The notes beneath the pieces are model-generated. The model did no database searches. It was given only the letters and a program-made list of their open reading frames with translations, and was not told the DNA's origin. Below, one piece after another: positions 43,335-51,614 of a stretch of 64,000 nt of DNA. The stretch is from contig CALDMO010000013.1 in the NCBI GenBank assembly GCA_937915375.1, forward strand, positions 1-64,000. The letters run 5' to 3'. The first letter of the stretch is position 1. Each line of letters begins with the position of its first letter. Made by a program: the position numbers and the translations under genes. Source of the stretch: an uncultured Marvinbryantia sp. (GTDB lineage: Bacteria > Bacillota > Clostridia > Lachnospirales > Lachnospiraceae).

Positions 43335-43856
43335 ATGAATCATAATACAAATTATACTTCACCAAACGTTGCTCCCGAAAATACAGCCGCAGAGCTTGAA
43401 CATATCTTTGCATACTATGCTGGTCAGCGCGACAAAAAAGACCAAGATGTCATCGTCCAAATGTTAAGAGAAGTCCAGGACGTAAACGGTTTCCTGACCA
43501 ATGATTTAAAAGAACGGGCGGCACAAACTGCCGAAGTACCGCTCTCACTGATTAACCTTCTGATCCGGACATATCCAAGTCTGAAAGAAGCTTCCTATAC
43601 ACACGTAATCACCGTTTGTTCAGGTGAACGCTGCGCGAAGAAAAACGGTCGTTTGATCGCTGATCTTATTCGCAAGGAACTTAATATTGGAAAAAACAAT
43701 CTTTCTGCTGATGGCACATGTCTGTTAAAAACGCAAAATTGTTTAAAGCAATGCAGAACTTCCGCAAACTTTATCGTTGATGATGCACTTTATTCCAACG
43801 TAAAGCCGGAGAATGTGCCGAATATTTTAAAACAGGCACTGTCAACGCAAAAATAG
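43335..43856 (+). CDS. Orphan NuoE-like [2Fe-2S] thioredoxin-fold protein
   Basis: This 173-residue protein matches the 24-kDa (NuoE/HydC) subunit of NADH-dependent dehydrogenases and electron-bifurcating hydrogenases. A helical N-domain (about 20-85, VIVQMLREVQDVNGFLT) is followed by a thioredoxin-like domain. Four cysteines are spaced for a 2Fe-2S cluster: C95-x4-C100 and C136-x3-C140. It starts after AAAGGAGGATG. The usual NuoF/HydB partners are absent. The next DNA is an integrative-element scar, so partners may have been lost. Confidence 0.85.
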   Translation: MNHNTNYTSPNVAPENTAAELEHIFAYYAGQRDKKDQDVIVQMLREVQDVNGFLTNDLKERAAQTAEVPLSLINLLIRTYPSLKEASYTHVITVCSGERCAKKNGRLIADLIRKELNIGKNNLSADGTCLLKTQNCLKQCRTSANFIVDDALYSNVKPENVPNILKQALSTQK

Positions 43857-43893
43857 AAAGTCAGACGAATGCTAAGAAAGGATAAGCTGAAGA

Positions 43894-43922
43894 AAATTCA
43901 TTTTGGCTTAATTTGGGCTTAA
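43894..43922. repeat. 29-bp direct repeat, left copy
   Basis: AAATTCATTTTGGCTTAATT and its continuation GGGCTTAA are identical to 44976-45004. It lies 38 bp after the NuoE-like gene. Confidence 0.9.
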
Positions 43923-43995
43923 TTATTCACACATAAAGACATTTGAAAAGGAACTGGAAAAAGAAGCACTTTATTTAAAATATAATGCTCAATAA
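43912..43995 (+). pseudogene. Fragment of an unidentified protein (C-terminal about 27 codons)
   Basis: Directly after an in-frame TAA, an open frame encodes a coding-like helical end, KTFEKELEKEALYLKYNAQ. It is followed by a stop and then by a good terminator. It has no start signal and looks like the surviving end of a deleted gene. Confidence 0.35.
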
Positions 43996-44003
43996 CAGAC
44001 AAG

Positions 44004-44038
44004 AGGACTTGTAAGGTTTCTGACCTTTCAAGTCCTTT
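44004..44038 (+). terminator. Terminator in the element scar
   Basis: AGGACTTG (44004-44011) and CAAGTCCT (44029-44036), with AAGGT/ACCTT extending the stem. Confidence 0.6.
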
Positions 44039-44072
44039 GCTGTATCATAGTGCTGTTGGCTGCATCTGTTCC

Positions 44073-44118
44073 GTCAAGGAATGCCCCACGGCGTATCGGC
44101 TACGCCTTGTTCCTTGAC
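44073..44118. repeat. Cruciform-forming inverted repeat in the element scar
   Basis: GTCAAGGAA (44073-44081) pairs with TTCCTTGAC (44110-44118). Inside it GGCGTA pairs with TACGCC. No gene assigned; the remaining DNA to 44247 shows only decayed frames. Confidence 0.45.
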
Positions 44119-44247
44119 CTCACCATATTTTCTCTATTGCTTGATATCACAAATTTTCTTCAATCTGATAGACTCTCATTCTTTCACATACTCTAAAAAA
44201 CAAACAGTCCTATCAAAAACTATCTGGGCGCACAACTGGAAGTTGTT

Positions 44248-44733
44248 TTATTGTTTAGTGCTATTCTTTTTTCCAAATAGAACGAACAACCACGGAATAA
44301 AGAAACGCAAATAGCCAATAGGCACAGTAATCGACATTTGCTCCTTCAAATAAAGGCTAAGTGATGATGGAAAACTCATCCATTCTAAAGGTGTCCCCAA
44401 GCGCATAAAAACTACGGCGGCAGGGCCTGTTGTGCTTCCCGAAAGAACTTGAATTACCAATAGCAAAATTCCATATACAACAACAATAGATGATGAAACA
44501 AAGATTTCCAAGCGAGTTTCATTGCGTAGCAACACAATCCCGCCAAGAAGCAAGAATACAATCAGCAGCACGCCACTCGTCAAAAGAGAGATCTTGCTGT
44601 CTATAACCCCCGGCTCAATCATGCCAAAATGTAACACAATTCGGATATAGCACGGATTATAGAGTAGTCCTGCTATCAGCGAAATCAATGGAACTCTCCA
44701 AAAGCTTCTTTTGAAATTTTTTAGTGTTTCCAT
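44248..44733 (-). CDS. Small multi-pass membrane protein of unknown function inside the element scar
   Basis: The 161-residue protein has four hydrophobic helices: about 14-35, 48-68 (SGVLLIVFLLLGGIVLL), 77-97 and 137-153. A charged MSFPSSLSLYLKEQMSI loop precedes the last. I do not recognise a family. GGAGGGGC precedes the start, so it is likely expressed. It lies between the two 29-bp repeats and may be cargo left from a mobile element. Confidence 0.6.
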   Translation of the reverse strand: METLKNFKRSFWRVPLISLIAGLLYNPCYIRIVLHFGMIEPGVIDSKISLLTSGVLLIVFLLLGGIVLLRNETRLEIFVSSSIVVVYGILLLVIQVLSGSTTGPAAVVFMRLGTPLEWMSFPSSLSLYLKEQMSITVPIGYLRFFIPWLFVLFGKKNSTKQ

Positions 44734-44847
44734 TTTATTGCCCCTCCTTTACAAATTCTAATTTGTTTATTTCTCATAATATCATACGCTGTAATTATTT
44801 ACACCATTATAATCATAAAAAAGTAGACAATATCTCTACTAGCTACG

Positions 44848-45002
44848 TCATTCCTCTAACATTGTCATTGCTAAAGAACTATGCACCAAAATCGTTTTCA
44901 AAACTTGCGGTTGCATTCCGCTTCAATAGCTCTTGTGGCAAATGTATGTCTGAACACATGAGAAGTTATTCGAGGAAATTCATTTTGGCTTAATTTGGGC
45001 TT
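44848..45002 (-). pseudogene. Frameshifted tyrosine-integrase C-terminal fragment
   Basis: Minus-strand translation gives KPKLSQNEFPRITSHVFRH, then TFATRAIEAECN. After a one-base deletion near 44910 it continues PQVLKTILVHSSLAMTM and stops. This is box II (H-x-x-R) and the box III histidine of phage-type integrases. The tyrosine region is missing. No start codon or upstream part remains. Confidence 0.7.
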
Positions 45003-45004
45003 AA
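44976..45004. repeat. 29-bp direct repeat, right copy
   Basis: Identical to 43894-43922. This copy is part of the integrase fragment coding sequence, and the copy distance is 1,082 bp. Confidence 0.9.
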
Positions 45005-45007
45005 AGG

Positions 45008-45036
45008 TTGCACAAGCCAAAAATCTATGCTATACT
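45008..45036 (+). promoter_or_regulatory. Sigma-A promoter of queT
   Basis: TTGCAC (45008-45013), 17-bp spacer, TATACT (45031-45036). It starts four bases after the right 29-bp repeat. Confidence 0.7.
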
Positions 45037-45042
45037 CTCCCT

Positions 45043-45148
45043 CGTTGCAAAGCCCGAAAAACCAAGGTCTATAAGGCTTTCCGCCGATTTCCGGCGTTAA
45101 ATGAATCGTGTGTTCGAGACCTTCCACACGTAAAACAAAACTAAAGGA
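45043..45148 (+). promoter_or_regulatory. preQ1-type riboswitch leader of queT
   Basis: Just before the ribosome binding site a stem CGTGTG/CACACG (45107-45112, 45125-45130) closes a 12-base loop beginning TTC. An A-rich tail TAAAACAAAACTAA follows and runs into AAAGGAG. This is the layout of class I preQ1 aptamers, where tail-loop pairing hides the ribosome site. Upstream, AAGGTCT (45064-45070) is complementary to AGACCTT (45117-45123) in that loop, and AAAGCC pairs with GGCTTT. A larger pseudoknot (class III-like or a new variant) is thus also possible. Confidence 0.6.
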
Positions 45149-45159
45149 GAAAACTAAAT

Positions 45160-45678
45160 ATGAAAAACAAAAATGTACTGTACATGACACAGGCAGCGAT
45201 GATTGCTGCCCTCTACGTGGTTCTGACACTGATCGCCAACGCTCTCGGACTGGCGAATCATGCCGTTCAGCTTCGTTTTTCTGAAGCTCTCACGATTCTG
45301 CCGTTTTTTACGCCTGCGGCAATCCCCGGATTGTTCGTCGGCTGTATTATCAGCAATCTTCTGGCAGGCGGCATCATGCTGGATGTCGTATTCGGCAGCA
45401 TCGCCACGCTGATTGGCGCATTCGGAACTTATGCACTGCGCAAAGCGGCGCAGGGTACCTTTGCCCGCAGGGCGATTCTAACGATTCCGCCAGTTCTGGC
45501 AAATACGATTATTGTCCCGATCATTTTAAAATACGGCTATGGTCTGCCGACTTCCTTTGCCTTTAACGCAATGACAGTCTGCATCGGAGAAATCCTTTCC
45601 TGCACCGTATTGGGACTTCTGCTGATCTGTGTTCTTGAAAAATATAAAAATGTGATTTTCCGCGACCAACTCGCATAA
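45160..45678 (+). CDS. queT: QueT-family ECF transporter substrate-binding subunit
   Basis: This 172-residue membrane protein has about five or six helices. It has the family-typical start (MTQAAMIAALYVVLTLI) and QLRFSEALTILPFFTPAAIPGLFVGC. QueT is the S component for queuosine precursors (preQ0/preQ1) and docks on the shared ECF energising module encoded elsewhere. AAAGGAG is 11 bases before the ATG and lies at the edge of the riboswitch. No queCDEF genes are in view, so it may support salvage. Confidence 0.92.
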   Translation: MKNKNVLYMTQAAMIAALYVVLTLIANALGLANHAVQLRFSEALTILPFFTPAAIPGLFVGCIISNLLAGGIMLDVVFGSIATLIGAFGTYALRKAAQGTFARRAILTIPPVLANTIIVPIILKYGYGLPTSFAFNAMTVCIGEILSCTVLGLLLICVLEKYKNVIFRDQLA

Positions 45679-45705
45679 ATCACAACGCTTACAGGCTTTT
45701 GCATC

Positions 45706-45758
45706 AAAAAACGGCTCTGCGCCGCATTCTTCTTCTGAATGCCCGCAAAGCCGTTTTT
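45706..45758. terminator. Bidirectional terminator between queT and the propeller gene
   Basis: AAAAAACGGCT and AGCCGTTTTT form the ends of a long hairpin with GCGC/GCCGC pairing inside. Confidence 0.75.
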
Positions 45759-45780
45759 CTTCACCTTATTATACCGAGCC

Positions 45781-48234
45781 CTATTGCTGCGGTTTGTCCA
45801 AAAATCCGATAAAGACATATCCGGATTCCTCAAACAATTTTTCCCAATCTGTGTCCGCAAGCAAATAAGTTTCTTCCGCACCCGGTTCATAAAAACGAAT
45901 ATTGGCCCAATTATCATATCCCAACAGAATCCGTACGCCTTCCGTAGTATCTGCAATCACTGGATTTCCCTCACTGATAAAATAAAGAACAGATTCCGTA
46001 TTGCATCCGGTCAGATCAAATACCCATTTATCCGGCAGCTGTTCCCGTAATGCAGCAACATCCATATTTCCGCTTAATATGCTCTGCTCTACCTGTTCCA
46101 TCGGTATCTCAGAAACATCCTTTCTGTTTCCTCTTTCCCAGATATACTGTTGTTCCTGATTGACCACCACGCCAAACTGCGAATCTGCACGGACAATTGC
46201 TGTATTCGCATTCTCATAAATGCTGTCCAACCGCCCCTTCGCATAGACATAGTAACGTTCTTCCGTATGCTCCTTTTCTGGAATAGTTACTTCTTTCCAC
46301 TTAGGCTGCACCACCATCTTACCGCGTACTGCCTGCGGGGTTTTTCCAGCAAAATCTTCTCCCACCAACAGCACCATCTCCGTCTGCTTTCGCTTGCTCA
46401 CCTGCGTCGTCAAACCGACGGAAGAATCTTCCCCTGAATTATCAATGATATGATCCGCCGCCATCTCTTCCCAGCTGTCACCCGATTTTCTCATACGGGT
46501 CAGTGTCAGCAGCTGATTGGAAATTTCTGCATCGGTCACATAAATACCGGTCTCGCCGTATTCTTTCACAATTTCTCCCTGCTCGTTCATAATAAACAGC
46601 GTTTTGATTGGAAACAGCTCGTTGCCTTCATGCGAAGAATCAATGTCCTGTTCCTCCGCGATACCGTAAACAAGAGCATCCTCCAGATAACCAATCATAC
46701 GAATCCGTTCATTCTCTCCACAGGTAATCTTGCTGACTTCCTTCGTATTCAGATCATAAACATTAATTGTCCTGGAATCATAAGCCTCATTTTCTTCCAA
46801 ATAACAGAAGTAACGTCCGGAACGAGAGCCAGCATAACAATCCGGTTTTAAATTCTCCACCAGCTTATTCATTTCCAGCGTCATCAGATTGATCTCATAA
46901 ACGTCTCCGTCAACTAACAGGAAGAACGTCTCCTGGTCATCCGTTACATAAGAAAGCTCCTGCACATCCGATTTCAAAAGATCGTAAGATCTGCTGGTAT
47001 CCGCAAACAGCAATTCCTCAATGCCTCCTGATGATGCGTCATAGTAATAGACGGCCGCACCGGATTCTCCTTCATGCCGTCCGCGGTTCATATAACCCGC
47101 AACTACAAAAAACATATTTCCGTTTGTGCTCAAATTCAGCACCTTGATCTCATGCTGTCCATAAATATCGCGATAATCGCTGTTGTCTTTCTGACGGAAA
47201 GTAAATACCTGCGCCATCTTACCGCTGGAAACGTTGTAGCACCACAACTCACCGCCCAACACAAAGGCAAAATATTGCTGATCGGCGTCTGTTACATAGG
47301 AAATATCCCGGTCACAGATACCAAGATTTACACCCGTATCTGTAATCACATTGTTATCCGGGTTAAAAATCTCGTTTGTCGAACGCTCAAAATCCAGCAG
47401 CATCACGGTCTCATCCGCATAGCGCAGACGGAAATATTCATTGACCGTATACAGTTCTATCTGTCCTTCTTCATTTTGAGCGCTGATCAAATATTCCTGT
47501 ACAATCGTTGCCGTTGTCTCATTCAATTCTTTGATCATCGGAATCGACTTATAGTAAATCTGTGGGTTTAGTTGGCCCCATGCAAGCTGATCTGTTGTCG
47601 TGTGAATATCCATATAGGAAAGATTTACTTCCTGAACATCCCTCTCCGGTTCCAGATAAACTGCCAGACTATCCGCCCCCTCTTTATTCAGGCTGCGATC
47701 GGAAAATGAAATTACAAAATCCAGATATTCCTTAGTATGAAGGCTGTCCTGCTGCACTACACGTGTATAGTAGTAAACATCGCGTTCATCGCAGCGCAGC
47801 TGAATTTTCAGCACATATTCCTGCTCCATACGCAGCTGATTCTGTAATACGAACGACGCGTCTATCGAATCCTCACCGTAAGTGATATCTGTCACCTTTG
47901 TGTTTTCCAGCGACGTTTTGCCATCCGCCGTAAACACTTCAAAATAAATATCACTCACCTCTTCCCCAAACGTTTCCACACGGATGCTCACATCTCTCTG
48001 TGTAGAAATCGGCGTCAAAGTATCACGCACCGCCGTCACTGACATCGGCTTTACATAACCATGCAGCGGATTCATCGCCACATCGCGGTAAACCATATAT
48101 ACGAGCGGCAAAGTCGCCTGCGACATTTCTTCTGTTCTGGTCTTTGTTTCATCGTTGATCGTCAGCGCGAAAACGCCTGCGGCACCGGCAAACACCAACA
48201 GCAGAACTATGATTCTGATCAATATTTTTTTCAT
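45781..48234 (-). CDS. Membrane-anchored or secreted beta-propeller-like protein of unknown function
   Basis: The 817-residue protein has an N-terminal hydrophobic segment (about 4-24, ILIRIIVLLLVFAGAAGVF), so most of it is outside. Residues about 290-560 show repeated strand patterns typical of WD40/YVTN-like propellers: QQYFAFVLGGELWCYNVSSG, GNMFFVVAGYMNRG, ETFFLLVDGDVYEINL, RSGRYFCYLEENEAYD. I recognise no enzyme motif. The ATG overlaps the TGA of the methyltransferase gene (ATGA), so they are coupled. Role unknown. Confidence 0.65.
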   Translation of the reverse strand: MKKILIRIIVLLLVFAGAAGVFALTINDETKTRTEEMSQATLPLVYMVYRDVAMNPLHGYVKPMSVTAVRDTLTPISTQRDVSIRVETFGEEVSDIYFEVFTADGKTSLENTKVTDITYGEDSIDASFVLQNQLRMEQEYVLKIQLRCDERDVYYYTRVVQQDSLHTKEYLDFVISFSDRSLNKEGADSLAVYLEPERDVQEVNLSYMDIHTTTDQLAWGQLNPQIYYKSIPMIKELNETTATIVQEYLISAQNEEGQIELYTVNEYFRLRYADETVMLLDFERSTNEIFNPDNNVITDTGVNLGICDRDISYVTDADQQYFAFVLGGELWCYNVSSGKMAQVFTFRQKDNSDYRDIYGQHEIKVLNLSTNGNMFFVVAGYMNRGRHEGESGAAVYYYDASSGGIEELLFADTSRSYDLLKSDVQELSYVTDDQETFFLLVDGDVYEINLMTLEMNKLVENLKPDCYAGSRSGRYFCYLEENEAYDSRTINVYDLNTKEVSKITCGENERIRMIGYLEDALVYGIAEEQDIDSSHEGNELFPIKTLFIMNEQGEIVKEYGETGIYVTDAEISNQLLTLTRMRKSGDSWEEMAADHIIDNSGEDSSVGLTTQVSKRKQTEMVLLVGEDFAGKTPQAVRGKMVVQPKWKEVTIPEKEHTEERYYVYAKGRLDSIYENANTAIVRADSQFGVVVNQEQQYIWERGNRKDVSEIPMEQVEQSILSGNMDVAALREQLPDKWVFDLTGCNTESVLYFISEGNPVIADTTEGVRILLGYDNWANIRFYEPGAEETYLLADTDWEKLFEESGYVFIGFLDKPQQ

Positions 48235-49430
48235 TTGCCACTCTCCTTAAACAACGTATCCAGCAGCGGCTTTGCATTCCACGCCTGCATACATTCCCGC
48301 AGTCGCTTATCTGCACTGCCTTTCTCTCCCTGCTCTATGTTTACTTCCCGCATTTGCCGCGGCAGAATCCGGCTGTTCTTTCTCACCGCGCGAATCAAAA
48401 TATTTTTCGGCGTGTGTTCCATATCTATAAATTCCAGGATCTGCACCTGATACCCCTGTTCTTCCAACAGATTTGCCCGAAAAGCATCCGTCAGAAGCGA
48501 TGCCATACGTTCTTTAATCAGACTGTATTTTAAAACCGGCTGCATCAGTTCGCTTTTGATCTGCCTATTCAATTCATGCTGACAGCACGGCACGGAAAGA
48601 ATTACCTTCGCTCCCCATTCCACGGCCTTGTAAAGTGCATAATCCGTCGCCGTATCACACGCGTGCAGCGTCACCACAACATCCACCTGATCAACACCCT
48701 CATAAGAAGCAATATCCCCCGTTAAAAACTGCAGATTCTCATATCCGTATTTCTTCGCAAGTGCACTGCAGTGTTCAATCACATCCTCTTTGAGATCCAG
48801 CCCGATCATCTGCACATCATATCCATGCTGCTCATGCAGAAAATAGTACATAGCAAATGTCAGGTAAGATTTTCCGCATCCAAAATCAATGATCGTCAGC
48901 CTGCGTTTTCTGTCAAGCGCCGGAAGCACATCCGCCACAAACTCCAGAAATCGGTTGATCTGCCGGAATTTATCATAACGGGAACGAACGATCTTCCCCT
49001 CCTGCGTCATCACGCCCAAATCTACCAGAAACGGAACAGCCGTTCCCTCCTCCAACAGATAACGCTTTTTTCGATTATGTTCCAGCATCCCCTGCTGTCT
49101 TACCTGCTGTATTTTTTTTACCTTTACCGTCGCTTTTCCTTTTTTGCTGACCAGAGTGCTGATCGACGACGCCATCGTGTCCATTTGCAGCTGCTTATAA
49201 TCGTTCTGCATCCATGTCAGCATTTGTGCCTCTATCTCCGCCGCAGTATAATTTTTATGAAATTCCCGCTTTCCATCCGAAACAGCCGTCTGAAACAGCA
49301 ATTCCCCGCCGATGCGGACCGGACGTATCTTTACCTTATCAAAACTGTCTCCGTGCCGCTTGCCACTGATCGTGGCACGCAGCAGGTTTTCATTTAAATT
49401 TTCTGCAAGTACCTTTTGTAATTGTTCCAT
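48231..49430 (-). CDS. SAM-dependent methyltransferase (Methyltransf_32-like)
   Basis: The 399-residue protein has a Rossmann methyltransferase core with motif I TIIDFGCGKSYLTFAMYY (about 197-213). It also has acidic loop MIGLDLKEDVIEHC and motif IV region VDVVVTLHACDTATDYAL. The Cys-rich ILSVPCCQHELNRQI is typical of Methyltransf_32 proteins, many of which modify RNA. The N-terminal 150 residues are helical and basic. The substrate is not known. GGAG precedes the start. Confidence 0.8.
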   Translation of the reverse strand: MEQLQKVLAENLNENLLRATISGKRHGDSFDKVKIRPVRIGGELLFQTAVSDGKREFHKNYTAAEIEAQMLTWMQNDYKQLQMDTMASSISTLVSKKGKATVKVKKIQQVRQQGMLEHNRKKRYLLEEGTAVPFLVDLGVMTQEGKIVRSRYDKFRQINRFLEFVADVLPALDRKRRLTIIDFGCGKSYLTFAMYYFLHEQHGYDVQMIGLDLKEDVIEHCSALAKKYGYENLQFLTGDIASYEGVDQVDVVVTLHACDTATDYALYKAVEWGAKVILSVPCCQHELNRQIKSELMQPVLKYSLIKERMASLLTDAFRANLLEEQGYQVQILEFIDMEHTPKNILIRAVRKNSRILPRQMREVNIEQGEKGSADKRLRECMQAWNAKPLLDTLFKESGK

Positions 49431-49514
49431 TTGTTTCTCCTGAATTGACTTCGTATGTCTATATTAATCTTTTTCCCCTAAAACCTCAACCATAAATTTC
49501 AGATTTCACACCGG

Positions 49515-50198
49515 TCAGCGGCGGCATCTGCGATGACGGCACCTTCTGCGGTGCATTTCCTGAAATAGCAGCACCTGAATAAAATCATTCAGCCAATTTT
49601 GTTGCGGCGGGTAACGCCTGCGGTTCTCCCGGTTCATCACAAGCATATCATCCTGATCAATACTCTCCTCTATCGGATAGCGATCCTTCACTTTTTCATA
49701 AATGTCTGCTGTCATTTTGCGTACACGTTCTTTGTCCGGTATAGAATCAAACATCATGCTGCCCTCATATTCCAAACTGTCACAGACATTTTCTACCTCA
49801 GACAAAATAATTTTCGCCATATCCGGATACATTTCTTTCAATTTCTGCCAATCGTATTCATCTGCGTCTGTCATCGGCACGTCCTCATATCCCGCTGTCG
49901 CCGTCCTCTGCTCCATCTGCTGCGTCTCATCGAGCAGTTCCATTTTACGCTGTGTTCCGAACGGAATCGCCTCCGGTACAGGTACGGTTTCTTTGATCAG
50001 TTTCGCAAGCATTTCATCCGCATCTGTGTGCAAATCGCGCTGCACAGGCGGAACATCCTCCCGTACAAAAGCGCGTTTTTCCTGTTCTCCCCTTCGCAGC
50101 CACTGCGGCGGAATCTGCCCCTCATTCATCATCTGGTCGCAGTTAGGATAACAAGGACACTGCCTTACACAATTGCACGAATTATGATTTTTTCCCAT
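49515..50198 (-). CDS. Uncharacterised protein with Cys-rich head and arginine/histidine-rich tail
   Basis: The 227-residue protein starts MGKNHNSCNCVRQCPCYPNC, with five cysteines in the first 20 residues. Residues 45-190 are acidic and helical (YPDMAKIILSEVENVCDSLE). It ends QEMHRRRCRHRRCRR. CAGGAG at 7 bases marks the ATG at 50198; the longer frame to 50309 lacks a site. Cys-rich and Arg/His-rich ends occur in spore coat proteins, so a coat link is possible, but this is inference. Confidence 0.65.
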   Translation of the reverse strand: MGKNHNSCNCVRQCPCYPNCDQMMNEGQIPPQWLRRGEQEKRAFVREDVPPVQRDLHTDADEMLAKLIKETVPVPEAIPFGTQRKMELLDETQQMEQRTATAGYEDVPMTDADEYDWQKLKEMYPDMAKIILSEVENVCDSLEYEGSMMFDSIPDKERVRKMTADIYEKVKDRYPIEESIDQDDMLVMNRENRRRYPPQQNWLNDFIQVLLFQEMHRRRCRHRRCRR

Positions 50199-50349
50199 AA
50201 AAGGCTCCTGTTTCACATTTCTATTAACATATGCGAAACCCCTTATTTGGTGAGAAGCGCTGCCGGCAATACGGGCAATATAAAAAATATACCTCGGCAT
50301 ATTCCTCAAAACGTTTTATGATATAGGAAAATGAGATCTGCCCATATTG

Positions 50350-50384
50350 AAAAACCATCCGGCAGGAAAAAACCTCCGGATGGT
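50350..50384 (-). terminator. Terminator of the GT2/ATP-grasp operon
   Basis: ACCATCCGG (50354-50362) and CCGGATGGT (50376-50384) pair perfectly, followed on the minus strand by five T. Confidence 0.9.
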
Positions 50385-50390
50385 CTCCTT

Positions 50391-51614
50391 TTATTTCTTT
50401 TTCCACAACGCGTGTAACGACTGGCCGCTCACAAAGATTTTTTCATAAATCCGGCTGCACATTTTTTCCAGTTCATCCGCACACTTGGTTCTCATCACAA
50501 GCTGACCGATACGGTCAGAACCATTCTGCACCTGTCGAACTTCTTCCCCGACGAGATAATCCAGCGAGATTTCCATTCCGTCTCTGCGCATTTTTGCAAG
50601 TCCCGCCTCATCGATTGCCGTTACCATGCCGTTGATCGGTGAAAACAGAAGCCTTGACATACACGGCGTCTGTCCTTTTGCCGTAAAATCAGGCGCACAT
50701 CCCAATGCATTTTCCAGAATCTTTTCATAAAAAGAAAAACCGCTGTAAATTGAAATCAGTTCCGGAATTCCTGTCGCGCCCGCACGTCCGCCGATTTCCA
50801 GAATCCAAGCCTGTTCACCGGATACCAGCACATCTGCGTTAAACGCACAGTTATCAAGTCCGGTTGCCCGCACGGCAAGTTCCATCTGCCGACAGATTTC
50901 CGTATAAAGCTTCGGTTCACAAGAAAGCGGAAATCCATGTCCAGCCGGAATCGTCGTTCCTCCGGTACGCAGCACAAATTTTTCATGCGGCAGCATCAAA
51001 ACGATCTCACCGCCTGAAACAAAGCCGTCCACGCCTATTTCGTGCCCTTCCACAAATTCCTCCAGCAAAATGTAGGGCTGACGCGTCACCTTCTGCGCCT
51101 CAAAATAAGCGCACTCCAATTCTTCCACATCCATTATCTTTGTGATACCGCGGCTTCCGGAACTGTCTACCGCTTTCACCATCGCCGCCTTTGCCCCCTG
51201 TGCCTGCATCTGAGCGAATACTTGTTGTGCTTCCGAAAGTGAATACGTCTTATAAAACTTTGCGCTGGAAACACCGCCTCTGGCAAATGCCTCCTTCATA
51301 CGACATTTATCTGTCACCGTCAGGGCTGCTTCGCACGGTATTCCGTTCAGGTGCAGTTTACGGCATACATATCCGACTGTATACATGGCAACATCCGTAC
51401 CGGTCGTACAAATACCGTCAATCTGCTCTTTCCGGGCTGCCTCCAGAACCGCCTCCGCGTCCGTTGTATTCAGATAATAGCATTTATCCGCCAGCTTAAA
51501 GCCCGGATAATGCCCCTGATAGCTGACCACAATCGTATAATACCCTTTTTTCTTCGCTTCCAAAATCAAAGGGACCTGATAAACTCCGGCCCCCAATATC
51601 ATTATTTTTTTCAT
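50391..51614 (-). CDS. ATP-grasp carboxylate-amine ligase-like protein
   Basis: The 407-residue protein has an N-terminal nucleotide-like domain (MKKIMILGAG, ADKCYYLNTTD). The ATP-grasp core has VKAVDSSGSRGITKI, YILLEEFVEGHEIGVDGFV, and metal/ATP residues in NADVLVSGEQAWILEIGGRAG. Members join an amino group to an acyl phosphate, often an amino acid. Its ATG overlaps the stop of the glycosyltransferase gene (ATGA). It may therefore help modify the same envelope sugar or its precursor. The substrate is not visible from the sequence. Confidence 0.82.
   Translation of the reverse strand: MKKIMILGAGVYQVPLILEAKKKGYYTIVVSYQGHYPGFKLADKCYYLNTTDAEAVLEAARKEQIDGICTTGTDVAMYTVGYVCRKLHLNGIPCEAALTVTDKCRMKEAFARGGVSSAKFYKTYSLSEAQQVFAQMQAQGAKAAMVKAVDSSGSRGITKIMDVEELECAYFEAQKVTRQPYILLEEFVEGHEIGVDGFVSGGEIVLMLPHEKFVLRTGGTTIPAGHGFPLSCEPKLYTEICRQMELAVRATGLDNCAFNADVLVSGEQAWILEIGGRAGATGIPELISIYSGFSFYEKILENALGCAPDFTAKGQTPCMSRLLFSPINGMVTAIDEAGLAKMRRDGMEISLDYLVGEEVRQVQNGSDRIGQLVMRTKCADELEKMCSRIYEKIFVSGQSLHALWKKK

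Noticed and set aside
44990..45229. 79-codon minus-strand ORF across the queT leader
   Set aside because: It is antisense to the riboswitch and queT start, lacks a ribosome binding site and has no recognisable motif.
48231..50198. Restriction-modification or anti-phage system around the methyltransferase
   Set aside because: The methyltransferase lacks DNA-methylase motifs (NPPY or PC loop) and no nuclease, helicase or sensor gene is adjacent.
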